A stretch of DNA of 64,000 nt from Fragilariopsis cylindrus CCMP1102 (GCA_900095095.1 FMBT01000352.1:1-64000); one strand, 5' to 3'. Numbered from the stretch's first letter, positions 1 through 12,098 are shown. Made by a program: numbers and translations. The notes: generated from the sequence alone by a model not told the origin.

Positions 1-123
1 CACTAAAGTCTTACCAATGTGGATCATGCACCAGGCTTTGGAATACTGAAAGAGGCTGACTCCTTGATCAGGTATGAGTTACCGGATGGTGCACGATTTG
101 ATGAAGTATAAATGTCGGGAGGG

Positions 124-584
124 GGATTGAGATGATTTTGGATTCGTTCAAAGGATTCTAGTTTTACTAAACTTGACGAAACTGATCTGTTCCGAAGCTA
201 GATTGAAATTGAATGATTGAACGGATTAGGCATCCGATTGGTGATTCAATGACGAGGACGAGGACTACCTCTCCTTGTCAAAGCTGGCCCTGCGGGGAAG
301 GTTGTATTTATACAGCCGGGGGCTTTTCAAATATATCTACTTTGACAACACTATCTTTGACGAAATGCTTTAGACAGGAAGACTGGCATCTTTCTGGAAA
401 CTATTGTCTGTTTTTAACAGATGGCGATTTTTGGCGACTCCGGTCGCCGGGCAGACCCCCCCTTTCTAAAGGTGAACACTAGTGTACACTTTCCGGTATT
501 AAATAATTCTAATCAATTAAAGTTCAAGTTAATATATTTGTGCGTGTGAAACACCTTGTAATTCATCTAACAAAATCCTGTGCC
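124..584 (+). repeat. LTR copy A (461 bp)
   Basis: Identical base for base to 856-1316 (offset 732). It begins GGATTGAGATGA and ends CCTGTGCC. Near the ends there is a short imperfect inverted pair, TGAGATGA and TCATCTAACA, typical of LTR termini, so the true LTR may be slightly shorter, ending near 572. A TATA-like TATTTATA lies near 305-312 and a small hairpin GGCGAC/GTCGCC near 433-448. An 89-codon open frame inside (213-482) is part of the LTR and is not called as a gene. Confidence 0.75.
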
Positions 585-855
585 AAACATGCGAAAGCTA
601 CGATGGTACGGGACAAGGCCAGACGAAATATCAAGGTGAACCACACAAACATTTGGAACCAATGCGTCTCGTCTTGACGATTGGAATTTATCAAGGTGCT
701 GTTATCCTCACAACTTTGAAATATCAAGGTTAATACAACAAGCTTACCCTTGGACTAGAGTCAGTTAATCAGCAAGATTATAAGATACAATTCCAGATCA
801 GAACTGTATCCGCCGAATCTATTGTACGATTTTTATTTTCCCGCCCACCCACCCT

Positions 856-1316
856 GGATTGAGATGATTTTGGATTCGTTCAAAGGATTCTAGTTTTACT
901 AAACTTGACGAAACTGATCTGTTCCGAAGCTAGATTGAAATTGAATGATTGAACGGATTAGGCATCCGATTGGTGATTCAATGACGAGGACGAGGACTAC
1001 CTCTCCTTGTCAAAGCTGGCCCTGCGGGGAAGGTTGTATTTATACAGCCGGGGGCTTTTCAAATATATCTACTTTGACAACACTATCTTTGACGAAATGC
1101 TTTAGACAGGAAGACTGGCATCTTTCTGGAAACTATTGTCTGTTTTTAACAGATGGCGATTTTTGGCGACTCCGGTCGCCGGGCAGACCCCCCCTTTCTA
1201 AAGGTGAACACTAGTGTACACTTTCCGGTATTAAATAATTCTAATCAATTAAAGTTCAAGTTAATATATTTGTGCGTGTGAAACACCTTGTAATTCATCT
1301 AACAAAATCCTGTGCC
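856..1316 (+). repeat. LTR copy B (461 bp)
   Basis: Second, identical copy of the 124-584 repeat in the same orientation. It is preceded by a pyrimidine-rich stretch (CCCGCCCACCCACCCT) rather than a polypurine tract, so the ordinary order of internal region then 3' LTR fits copy A better than copy B. It may be a tandem LTR produced by recombination or a separate insertion. Confidence 0.7.
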
Positions 1317-1956
1317 TGCAGCCAGCACAACAAATTAGTAGTCAAAAAAGTTCCTGCCGGAAGCAAAATGTCAAAGAATGAAATGAAGCAATTAATAATT
1401 GGCTGACTACAGTACTGTACCAACAAATAGTAGTTAAGTAAATTAAACAATTACTAAAACAAAGAAAGACTGATACAAAAACGAAGTGCTGCCATTCGTC
1501 TACTTCTATTTATATATTCAGGTAGGTAGGTGACCACACATAACGTTACAGTACATCTCATCGCAATTTTTTCATTTGATATCATTCTCTCACTCATGCT
1601 TCAAGTTAATTCCTATCAGCTTTGAAGAAGTTTTATTCATAAAAAATAAACATAGAATCCCTCTCGACGCCTCTCTGCTTAATTCCTATCCGTTTCAGAG
1701 AAGTTAGTTATTCACTACAATAACAACCACAAACAAAAAAAGAGAATCAACCCCTTTCGCTTCATTCACAGGTTCAAAGAAGAAGAATTCAATCGAACAG
1801 ATTAACTGACATCCAACTACCGTACAAGACCTCCTCTGATTCGATTTTGATTAACAGCAGTAGGATATTTAATTTCGCGATTAAAAAACTCTCCTGTTGG
1901 AGAAACAAAAACAAAACAAAATTCAGAAAGAATAACACAAACAAAACACAACCAAA
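1317..1956. other. Intergenic region and 5' leader of the ammonium transporter gene
   Basis: No gene is visible. The last 250 bases are rich in A and C runs, typical of a diatom 5' leader. Two similar short segments ending in AATTCCTATC lie near 1610 and 1685. No clear TATA box was identified. Confidence 0.5.
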
Positions 1957-4193
1957 ATGCCATCATCAACGTCATCATCCTCATCGGGGAATATTTTTTT
2001 TGATTGTGCTACACAACAACAACAGGCACAATCTTCTTCTGATAATGGCAGTGATAATAATACAACCGCTATACTATTAATGCAATGTGTCAGTGATTAT
2101 CATGAACAACAGAGTAATGATCGAGAACAAAATCTCAGAAGCTTTTTATTAATTATTTGTGGTGGAATGATCTTTTTTATGCAATCTGGATTTGCGATGT
2201 TATGTGCCGGCTCTGTTCGTTTAAAAAATGTTCAAAATACAATGTTAAAAAATTTATTAGATGCCTGTGGTGCTGCCTTATCCTTTTATTTAGTGGGGTA
2301 TGCATTAGCATTTGGTGGTGATTATGATTATAATAATTTATCAGAATCAAATTCTAATCCTACTAGTAATTCAACAACAACATTTGTGGGTACGACAAAT
2401 TTCGCATCCGTGGGACCATCGTCGGCCTATTGGTTTTTTGAATATACATTTTCAGCAACGAGTGTGACAATTGTTGCTGGTACATTAGCCGAACGTTGTC
2501 AAATGGCAGCATACCTTGCCTATAGTGTGGCATTAGCTGGATTTATTTATCCAGTCATTGCACATAGTATTTGGAGTAATGAAGGTTTTTTGTCTAGAAC
2601 TAATTATAGTCCATTTATGGACAGTGGTGTGATAGATTTTGCCGGTGGTGGTGTGGTACACTTGAATGGTGGCTTGATTGCATTATATGCTACATTAGTA
2701 TTAGGTCCACGTCGTGGACGATTTTATGATCCACAAGGTGAACCATTAATCAATCCACAACCATTTCCTGGACATTCAGTAGCATTACAATTATTAGGTA
2801 CCATGATATTATGGTTTGGATGTAAGTTCTGTATATTTTTCTCTCTTTCTCTCTCTGGCTTGTCTCGTATATTCTCTCGCTCTGTCGCTTTTTGTGCTTT
2901 GTGTGGATTTCGGTGTTTGTATGTATGTGTGTGGTTTTTTTTCGTGTGCTTTGCTGTGATACTGTATAGTGCAGTGGGTGATGCACGGCACGAATTTATT
3001 CTAACAAGGAACAGGTGGAACGGAACGGAAGAAGAAGGAATATCATGTTTACAAGTTTTCTGAATATTTAATTTTTGTTTTTAGATTGATCTAAATTTTA
3101 ATCATTCTACTCTCCAATCCCTATTTTCACTCACTCACTCTTTCACTCGTTCAATTATTCTATCACTATTCTATTCTACTCGAAAAAAATAAAATTGGAA
3201 ATTATAGGGTTCGGATTTAATCCTGGTAGTGCATTATTACTGGTGGATAATCATGAATTTGGTCAAGTTGCAGCGAATGCTGCAGTTGCAACAGCATTAT
3301 CGGGTGCATCTGGTGGCATAACTGCATTGTTTACTAATTTATGGTGGGAAGAACGTGTTACCGGTGAACCAAAATTTGTGATACAAATGGCAATGAATGG
3401 TGCATTGTCTGGATTAGTTGCTGTTACATCTGGTTGTGCTGTTATGGAACCATGGGCAGCTATTATTACTGGTGTTATTGCTGGATGGTTATACATGTTA
3501 TCATCTACGATATTAATTAAATTAAAAATTGATGATGCTGTGAATGCTATACCAGTTCATATGGTAAATGGTGGTTGGGGATTAATATCAACAGGATTAT
3601 TTGCAAGTCCAAAATTGTTACAATTAACATATGGTAATGCCGATCATCCTGGGTTTATTTATACCTTTAACAATAATGACGGTGTTGAAGCAAATTTATT
3701 ATTATGTCAATTCTGTGCTATACTATTTATTCTAGGTTGGACATTTATTACAATGTTCCCATTCTTTATTTGGTTAAACTATCGTGGATGGTTACGAGCA
3801 GATTCTTTAGAAGAATTAGTTGGTCTGGATGTTTCATATCACGGTAGAGGAACACACGGCAGCGAAGGGGGAGAACATGTTCAAAAAGAATATATCGATG
3901 CATACAATCGATACAAGTCAACAATTCGACATCGTCATCATGGTCAGAATAATTCGAATCCAGATCGACAACAAGCATCAACAGTTGAAGCTACTACTAC
4001 TGCATTATTCCCACAACATCCCAATAATGCTAATAATGGTACAGGTACAGAAGCAAGTGGTAGTAATAGTTTTGCGATGCAACAACATGACGAAGAACAG
4101 CAGCAGCAGCAGCAACAACAACAACAAGAAAATTTACTATCAGGAGGACAACAAGAACAACACGACGATCTGGATTTCAACAAGATCAAATAA
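1957..4193 (+). CDS. AMT: Ammonium transporter (AMT/Mep/Rh family)
   Basis: Channel-like transporter that moves ammonium across a membrane, probably the plasma membrane. Two exons: 1957-2821 and 3208-4193, with a GTAAGT...AG intron of 386 bp. The join restores the family motif WFGWFGFNPGSAL, which supports the splice choice. The product is 616 aa. Visible family features are the first helix FMQSGFAMLCAGSVR, the signature DFAGGGVVHLNGG carrying the first pore His, and VHMVNGGWG carrying the second His of the twin-His pore. The start ATG follows CCAAA and precedes a Ser-rich hydrophilic N-terminus. The cytosolic C-terminus is extended and ends in a Gln-rich tract (about residue 580), beyond the family norm. 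The paralogue class cannot be told from sequence alone. Confidence 0.93.
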
Positions 4194-4566
4194 AAAGTAT
4201 ATTTGGAAGATTCGGCGGCCGTCGAAACTGCTGAAAAGAGACAAAAAAATCAACTTTGTTCAAGCTAAAAGAAAATTAAATAGAACTTACAGCAGTACAA
4301 TTTTTAGTTAAAATATACCTTGTACATTTACAATACAACTTTAAGTTAAAATATAACTTGTACCTATTACGTTTACATTATAATTATATAGTATTGCATT
4401 TTAATTCTAACGACTACTGATATTGACTTGAAGACAATATTACATTATCTTTATCTGTAGAAACCAAAAAATGGTACGTTTAGCAAATTCTATTGCATCA
4501 CATAAAACTAACGAAGGTTACATTACTTCACATAGCTATTACTACGTGTAACTCTGTATTTGCTAG
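4194..4566. other. Convergent 3' intergenic region
   Basis: AT-rich sequence between two genes transcribed toward each other, holding both 3' untranslated regions. A short direct repeat containing AAGTTAAAATATA occurs near 4305 and 4342. Nothing else is seen. Confidence 0.5.
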
Positions 4567-7500
4567 CTATAGGATGTGCTTTTTGACACTTCTGGCAAAG
4601 GGTCCCCAACTACTACTACAATCGTCTGAATTTTCTACAGAACGATAAATGACACGTTTCGAATCGCTACCATTGACCGAAAGCAATAATCCAGCAAGTA
4701 GAAACGCTTCTTGCTTGCCCGCGTCACCAGATGAAGAAGAAGCGAGACATTCGGTGGCTAATCTACGGACAAGTTCTACCCGACCAAAGCTAAGTAAAAA
4801 GGCACCAACGCAAACAACAATACTCGTTCCGTGTTCTTCTAATCCAAATATATTCGATGATACCCCTCGACTCATATCGATTGCACGTAGACCATTCAAT
4901 CCGTGTATATCTACTACCTCCTCGAGACGATCAACGAAGCCGTATCTCATACAAATATCTATAGTAGTCTCCAACGATATACCATTCAAGTTAAGAGCGA
5001 GACCGGGAACACCCCGCCGTTCGAGGAATGTTGCAAGTGCTTCATGGTCGTGATTTGGAATAGCGTCAAACCACATTTCAGCTTTAGGATAGTGATCGCT
5101 TCCGGCAGAAATCAATGCTCCTATTCGAAGCAACGGAAATCCTAATGGTATCGCAACAATACCAGTTATGGTGGATAAGATTAAACTTCCATTCTGGTAT
5201 CCTAACACTTCAGGATGATTGAGTGGCATAGGAATGGTAGGGGGAGTAAGCGACGTGTAGTCTGTGACGATGGATTTGGAAGGCAACATTGGCACACTCG
5301 AACTAGCAAGCGTATATGAATCAAGATTACATATTTCTCCATCTAAGTCTCCAAGGAAAATGCATTGTACAGAGGATCTTGTAGTAAGGTACAAAACTCC
5401 ATGGATGAAGCGAAGACTAATAACATCAATGTCCGATGAAGATCCTATCACAATAGTACCGATCATAACAAAGTCTGGTTCTTCTGAAAGGTAAACTGAG
5501 ACCCTCCCTTTTATAACTAACGCACATAATTTTCCATCATCGTCCCATGCAATAATGTCAGGACAAGGGAAGGCAGGTCCTGAACTGACGTATATTGAGG
5601 CACTTTCTTCGTCTTGGCCCCTTTTCTTCGTATAAAAATAGGATAGACCTTCGTCGGTCTCATCAAACTTGCTCCCGACACAAAGTATAGGACCACCAAA
5701 AAGTATTGTTGGAGGATTACGATTACCGCTTCTCAAAGTAAGCTGTCCTAAACTGGATACTGTTATACTACCAACGTTTTCGTCTTTATCTGTTGCAGAA
5801 CCGACCAACATTCTAAGCTCCACCCAAGGGAGTTTCTTTTCAAGCTCAGCTGCAGCCATCTCCTCTGCTTCTGTATCTTCTTCGATACCAATATCAATAG
5901 GAGATGTTGCTATGGTAGGGGCCTCATCTTCTTCCTCGTCCAATTCAGCACTAGCTAAAGATCCTTGTGCTCCTTTTTTGTCTTTCTTCTTACCCCAGCC
6001 GAAGGGCATCTTTTTCGTAACTTTTCTAGCACCTTTCTTGGTGCCCTTGAGAGCAATCTTTCCAGCTCCAACGGAAACCTCTCCCATCTAGCAACATCAA
6101 TATGATCAAATGAATTAAAAATTCCAAGTTGAGAGATAATAAGGCAATTTTAACGTAAAGTACCCACAAACAATGATGCAGAGGATGATTAAACTTACCT
6201 TGGTAGTGGCAGTGGCTACTTGAGCCGTTCCTTGGGTCACACCAACAGCAACCTATAGTATTAAATATGACAAAAATATACAGTAATGTCAGCGAAGAGG
6301 TATACATTCAAATTACTAGTGATAGAACGTAGTAAATACATTCCCTCATCAAAAAGGAAAGATAACAATCATCACAAGACATAAAAATGTCGTCGATGGC
6401 ATGATGTGTAGGTAAATCAGTCCTTTATACTACTTACCATTCCCGTTAGTTTTGTCATTCCCGTTAAAGCACCCTTTCCGAATTTACCAGTATCTTTTCC
6501 TAGATCACGCAATCCTTCAATACTTTTGAGCTTACCGGCCGTCCCTACTACATTTTTCACACCCTTCTTATATGTTTTCATTTTTCCAAGATTCTTAATC
6601 ATTTTATCCGCCGAAAACACATCATGATCCGTATTTCGTCGACTTTCCTCAGGTGCACCGAGATTAATCCCTGCCTTCAAAGCCAAATCTTGTTCAGGAT
6701 CGTATAACAAACAAAAAACATCGAAGTCACCGATCCATGCAAATGATGTTACTCCCGTACCACCAGCGATTACAGGATTCTTATCACCGTGATGACGCTT
6801 ACGATCTGTGACCGTTTCTATCAAATCAGATACGTTCAATATCTCGTACCGCATCTCTTCCGTCCATAAACAGCAAACAAATTTACCAGACGGACTAGGT
6901 AAGAATCTAGGCGGTAACCGGACTATACGTTTATTCCGAACTTCGATCGGTAAATGTAATGGTTGAGGCGACTCATGAACGATGGAGGTTAATCTGGTGC
7001 TTTTTCTGTTAGTAGTAGCAGCAGTACTACCGGTGAGACTACTAAAAAATTTACCACCACCACCAGTAGTACCACCACCACCACCACCACCACCAGTATT
7101 AGCACCGGTAGTAGCACCGTAAGAGTATTCCATTTTACCGATCGGGTTGATCTGAGATAATCTAAAAGAACTACTATCATTATTATTAGTATTTTTATTG
7201 TCATCATCGTTATCGGTATTATTATCCGAAGATAAGGAAGGTGGTAATTCGAGAGGACTATAGGAAATTTGTGATCCTCCCTGTACCGATAAGATAGATT
7301 TACCCATGGTACCTAAATTGGCATTAAAATGAACGAATCGTGTTCCGGGAGATGGTATACCAGTTAATCCATCTAATAATTTAATCGTTAGGATACCAAT
7401 CGTTGTACCAATAAATAATGTCGATGTATCTTGTATCGATGATGAACATCGAACCGATTGGACCTTAAAATGTGATTGTTGACCATTGTCTTGTTGCAAT

Positions 7501-9176
7501 TGTAAATCACGTATCATGACCTGTGATAATTTCACACTCCATACTGTAGTAGCTGGATAAGGATTTTTAATCGTCCATGATCCAGAATTATATAATGGTG
7601 CTACCAATACTTGTAATTCACCTTCTTTCGTAACAGCAAGACATGCCATAGAATCGGAGGGGAATGATTCATGGACCCATCCCGGGAAGATCATATGTGA
7701 TATCCCCTCATAGGAAAATTGTGTTATTAGAACAGGATCAGGTTGTATTATTTGTGTTGATTGTGAACTTTTTCTTTGGTGCTTTGACGACTTGGCGTTG
7801 TTGCCACTATTACTATTGTAATAATCCTTCAAAATTGTTGATAAGTCCCACACAAATAATTTTGATTTATTATTTTTATTGGATGGATAGAACATCCAAC
7901 AAAATAAATCACGTAATGGATCATATCGTATCGAAATATGTTCCATACTGGCTATCGAATGTTCTTCGGGTGTGGGTGGTATCGATCCACCTTCCATTCG
8001 TGCCAGTGGTAATAGTAGATTATTATCATTAGTATTATTATTGCTTATATCACATAAATACGCAACACCTTTTTTCGTGACACACATTACCATCCTTCTT
8101 CTTTTACCTTTACCTTTACTTTGGGGATTATTATTATTATCATTATTATCGGCCATCATAGCTTCGGATGGATTATACAAGTATGGATTGACTGGAATAA
8201 TTTCTACAATCACATCAGTTGTTTTATTATTATCAGTAAAACCATGTACATATCCTGTCCATTTTACAGACTTAATGATCTTACCTAGTTTCCAATCATA
8301 TATAGTAAAACTACCATCTGTTGAAGTTACTAGTACTTGTGTACATGATATCGCAATTACTGTATTCGATGATATTGTATGCTGTTGCTGTGAAGCAGTA
8401 GTACCGGTAGTAGTAGCAGCAGCTGTAACTGAGATGAAACTTTTGTGTGTAATGTCTGCTACAACAACGGTTCCTTGTTGCTGTTTCGATAAATCTAAAA
8501 TTACAATACGATCCAAACAATGGATCATTAAATAGGACCAACTCTTTTCTACTTCACCGGTAGCAGTAAATCCATTCCAATACAATGTGGATTGATCATG
8601 GAAAGTTAATTGGGATACTGAATGTATTGTTTCAGCAGTAGTAGTAGAAGTGTTAGCAGCAGTGTTCGCCTCTATTGCTAACTCTTCTAATGTCATTGAA
8701 AATAGGATATGACGTGTCTTTGTATTTTGTACAATAATCCATTTATTAGTATTGGATTTAGGATCGTACTGCGATGATGATGATGATCCGATTCCACCAA
8801 TTCCACCAATACCACCAATTCCAATACCACCAATACCACCACCACTTGTCATTCCTTCATATAATGTAGATTCATCTACCAACGTAACCATATACGTCAC
8901 TAATGATTTACATGGATGTAATGTTATGTGATGAAGTTTGTATCCCGAAGGTAAGTGATTATTGTTTTGATTATCAGGAGGAGTAAGACCAGATAATGGA
9001 CGATTCTTTGCCAATGATGCGTATAAAGCTTCTTGTGTCGCGATAGAGATCGTTTTTTCACCACCATCACTACTGCCATCGTTGTTGTCATCAATATTAA
9101 TATTATTATTATGTTGCATCATCATCAGTGAAACTGGTGGTACCAGAACACGAATTAATTTCGGTTTCGTCTTCAT
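4567..9176 (-). CDS. Large WD40-like beta-propeller/alpha-solenoid protein, possible TSET TTRAY/COP-type trafficking subunit
   Basis: Three exons on the minus strand: 9176-6438, 6252-6199 (a 54-nt microexon) and 6087-4567. All introns are phase 0 with GTAAGT donors, giving 1437 aa. The first ~900 residues look like degenerate beta-propeller repeats interrupted by Asn, Ser and Gly runs. Then comes a Gly/Lys/Thr/Val-rich helix-like stretch (about 875-965), a second beta-rich part, and a C-terminal helical part (about 1265-1437) with the pattern AMEWFDAIP-like...LATFLERRGVPGLAL. This order, and local phrases such as SPSGKFVCCLW, recall the plant TWD40-1/TTRAY and beta'-COP families, vesicle-coat subunits. 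The trafficking role is inferred; membership in TSET is tentative. The ATG at 9176 is the first in frame. Confidence 0.6.
6199..6252 (-). other. 54-nt microexon of the propeller/solenoid gene
   Basis: Bounded by CTATAG on its 5' side and GTAAGTTTAATC on its 3' side, both in phase 0. It encodes 18 residues, VAVGVTQGTAQVATATTK, that continue the Thr/Val/Gly pattern of the exons on both sides. If skipped, the frame is preserved, so alternative inclusion is possible (inference). Confidence 0.7.
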
Positions 9177-10156
9177 GATTGATGATCGATCCTTGTGTGT
9201 ATACTGTAGGTGTATGAAATACTTCTATAACGTGCCTTTCGCTTTCAATTGTTTCAGTGTTTGTTCTTATGTGTAGTAGTTTTATTACCAGCCATTGTCC
9301 ATCAATGCATTGTCTTCATGTGTCGAAAGATCGAAAGCGAATGTTATGTTGATGCAATTATTTTGAAAAATTGTGCTCGAATTTTCAAATTTTTGTAGTT
9401 TCTTCAGTCATAAATCACTTAAAATTCCCGTACCACCTGGGTGGGCGCTCTGAAAAATTAGTTATTCGTGTATCAATTTTGTAAAAAATTACGACTAGCT
9501 AGACTGATATAGTTTGCCTTCAGTCAAGTAATAATATTGACTCTGTTCCTTCATTTATATTAAAAGAAGTTGGTATTACTATGTATAATTCCCCCCCCCC
9601 TCCCCCACTCCTCCCAGCTTTGCTCCCACCCAGTTCACCGATGGGCTTTTGCTACTTTACAGGCAGGGCAAGTTGGTCAGAGGAGCTGCAAATTGCTGAA
9701 CCATTGTATTTGATTTTTTAGGGAACATGTGACCCAATGAACCAACAAATGCCTAGCTAGTATACTGTATAAATATATGATATTTCAATAGCAACGTGTT
9801 GATTGTCGCTGTTTAGTACGGTACATGTACTACAGTGCATTCAGCGTGAATGGAATAAACTATTGGATCGAACGAGTCGAGACCGAATGAACTGGACCTT
9901 CTGTTTGTATTTTGTTCGTACAAATCACGTTTGAACTTTTCAAGTTGTACGTTTGACAGAAAAGAATTCATACGTTGATTGTTTTTTGATTGAATGTGTG
10001 CTTACTGACTGCTTCTACGGTACAGTATGATAGCAGATAGCATTAGCACATAATATACACAGTAAAGAGTAGCAACAAAAGCAACAACAAACGATTCATT
10101 CTCCCTTTCGACCAGCATCTCTCTCACAATATTCTATTCAAATACTGCTACATGCT
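9177..10156. other. Divergent intergenic region
   Basis: Promoter-bearing gap between two divergently transcribed genes. It contains a C-rich run (about 9590-9615, mostly C with single T breaks) and several AT-rich blocks. No coding potential or RNA gene is recognised. Confidence 0.5.
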
Positions 10157-11143
10157 ATGGCGACATTTAACAGATTTATGGATCTACCAGATCTTGCTCG
10201 TCTTCATATATTGAATTATGTAGGTGACAATAACAAACAAGATGAACTTATCAATTTGACCGTGATTTCAAAAGCAGTGAATAAAGATTGTCAACAAGCA
10301 GGTATTGAATGGACAATCATTCCTTTGTTTGTACTTAGTCCAATACAAAACATCAAAAATGGTGGTTCCATAAACAAATTCTTTCAGAACTTAAATCAAT
10401 ATCAACAACACGATGAAAATACATACAATAAGTTACAATCTTATCATCTTTTTAGGGTGAATAATATAGACAAATTTGATAGTTGTCCCTTTCGTTATAG
10501 TAATATGCGTGAATTTGTTGAGTCAATTATCGAAAATGATTTTCGAATGGAAGGGATTCGATCATTGAATATATCTTTGCCTCAATCAACAGCAACAACA
10601 ACAACAACAATGGCTCCTACGAATGACTCTTCTCTCCCAAGAGCTTTGTTGTGTATAATGCCAAATTTACTTGAAATAGATTTTTCAAACACTAGTATGG
10701 GTGCTAATATTTTAAGAAATTTTCAAGCAGGAAGTTGTCCTCGTTTAGAAAAAGTTACATGGAATAATATTGATCGAATTTCAAAATTCAAAATGACTGG
10801 GTTTCACATGGGATATATTACTAATTTAATTGAAATTAGAATGGATAATTCTAATTTCATATACTATAATTTTGTCATGTCATACCTAGACAGCCATCCG
10901 GAGACATTTATATTTCACAAATGCGGTAGTAAAGTTTTGGAACGTGTTTCGATTCAAAATGCAAAATACTACCCTGTATATTATAATATTGATGATCAAC
11001 CAAAAGTCATTCCGCAAAATGCATTAATCAAGTTCGTTAGGAATGCAGCCCCTTCTACATTGAAATGGTTTCGTAGCGATCTAACACAAGAAAATATTGA
11101 TATGCTTCACAACGAACGACCCGATATTGAATTAGTGAATTAA
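10157..11143 (+). CDS. F-box/LRR-like protein
   Basis: Single-exon protein of 328 aa. The N-terminus (residues 6-45: MDLPDLARLHILNYVGD...LINLTVISKAVN) fits a degenerate F-box, the motif that binds Skp1 in SCF ubiquitin ligases. Later there are irregular leucine-rich segments, for example LLCIMPNLLEIDFSNTSMG and LIEIRMDNSNF, that would form the substrate-binding surface. No signal peptide or membrane segment is seen. The start ATG lies in GCTATGGCG after an A-rich leader. Two further F-box-like genes occur in this window. The call rests on pattern only, and the substrate is unknown. Confidence 0.6.
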   Translation: MATFNRFMDLPDLARLHILNYVGDNNKQDELINLTVISKAVNKDCQQAGIEWTIIPLFVLSPIQNIKNGGSINKFFQNLNQYQQHDENTYNKLQSYHLFRVNNIDKFDSCPFRYSNMREFVESIIENDFRMEGIRSLNISLPQSTATTTTTMAPTNDSSLPRALLCIMPNLLEIDFSNTSMGANILRNFQAGSCPRLEKVTWNNIDRISKFKMTGFHMGYITNLIEIRMDNSNFIYYNFVMSYLDSHPETFIFHKCGSKVLERVSIQNAKYYPVYYNIDDQPKVIPQNALIKFVRNAAPSTLKWFRSDLTQENIDMLHNERPDIELVN

Positions 11144-11271
11144 ATTAAATGGTAACACATATGGTACTACGTACTTTACTTTTTGAAGCTTTCGTTTTGT
11201 TTTGTTTGGTGTGTACCCCCCGAACAACAATAATCGATGAATGTCATTATAGTATCGTTGTACTGTATATG

Positions 11272-11305
<34 letters not shown>

Positions 11306-11500
11306 ATTCCAATACTATCTTCCTTCTTTTTCGGCTTTATTTCAAATTCATAGCAAGCAGGACAAACAGAACAACGAAGAATAATCAGAATCAGAATTCA
11401 GAATCATATATGCACTTTGTGCGTGTATAGCTGAAGAGAAGAATGGAACAAGAGAGAGGCGGCAACATACACAGCCGTTGGTTATCAACAACAGACAGAT
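11144..11500. other. Intergenic region with AT dinucleotide run
   Basis: 3' flank of the F-box/LRR gene. It carries an (AT)n run at about 11274-11302 (roughly 14 repeats). No gene is supported. Confidence 0.6.
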
Positions 11501-11868
11501 CCGTGCACAGGAAAGTGTCACGCGGGCTATCGTTTGAGTTCAAATCTTGATTTTTTTAACGTGCATTTCACACATGCTAATTTAGTCTATCAGGTTGCCT
11601 ATTTTATTATGCCAGGGTAAAACTTTAGGATGTTGATATATTATGAAATCTGTGTAGAATAATAGTTTAGATGGAACCTTCAAATTCTGAAAGATATTCT
11701 TTATTGATAGAGTTGCACACAATTGAATGATGTATTGTATTGTTTTACTAGTATTTGCTAGTTATTTTTTGGGCATTATTTAGTTTTTTGTATTATAGCG
11801 TGCTTTAGCGTCTGTAATTTTCAAACGATAATGCCCGCGCGACACTTTCCGGTGCACGGAGGAAGTAG
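11501..11868 (+). mobile_element. Non-autonomous inverted-repeat element (MITE-like), copy 1
   Basis: The left end CCGTGCACAGGAAAGTGTCA and the right end, read in reverse complement (CCGTGCACCGGAAAGTGTCG), form imperfect terminal inverted repeats of about 35 bp that continue into a CGCGGGC...TATCGTTTGA block. The interior is AT-rich and non-coding and matches the element at 48927-49277 nearly throughout (shared blocks CATGCTAATTTAGTCTATCA and TTGATAGAGTTGCACACA). The right end extends to GGAGGAAGTA as in the other copies, while the outermost left bases are diverged. No transposase is encoded, and the superfamily is unknown. Confidence 0.8.
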
Positions 11869-12098
11869 TAGACTCACTCGACTCACTCACTCACTCAGCA
11901 ATGACAACAGCAATGACAGCCAGCAGCAATAACGCGTGATTTTTTAAGGTCTTTTGCACAGTCTTTTTGTAGCTTCTTTCGTTCTTGTCAAGAACAGTCC
12001 TTTTCGCACTGTGGGGCATTCATTATCTCAATAGGACTATCATACTACTATAGAAGAATTGAATAAAAGATAAACGATAAGCGACAACAAACAATACC

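Larger units (their letters stand above)
1..1316 (+). mobile_element. Copia-like LTR retrotransposon, right-hand part, with two LTR copies
   Basis: Fossil or recent LTR element cut by the left window edge. Bases 2-49 read as a short tail containing TKVLP, which resembles the C-terminal end of Copia RNase H. A purine-rich tract (about 112-126) follows directly, as expected for a polypurine tract just before a 3' LTR. A 461-bp LTR-like repeat follows (124-584), then 271 bp of other sequence (585-855), then an identical second copy (856-1316). Only part of the element lies in the window, so whether it is whole cannot be judged. Perfect identity of the two copies implies a very recent origin. Family assignment to Copia (diatom CoDi type) is an inference from the short tail and the layout. 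Confidence 0.6.

Noticed and set aside
213-482. 89-codon open frame inside LTR copy A (and again in copy B at 945-1214)
   Set aside because: It lies wholly within the LTR, is repeated only because the LTR is repeated, and resembles no protein.
2750-2991. Minus-strand frames over the ammonium transporter exon-intron boundary
   Set aside because: Shadows of the exon and of the CT-rich intron.
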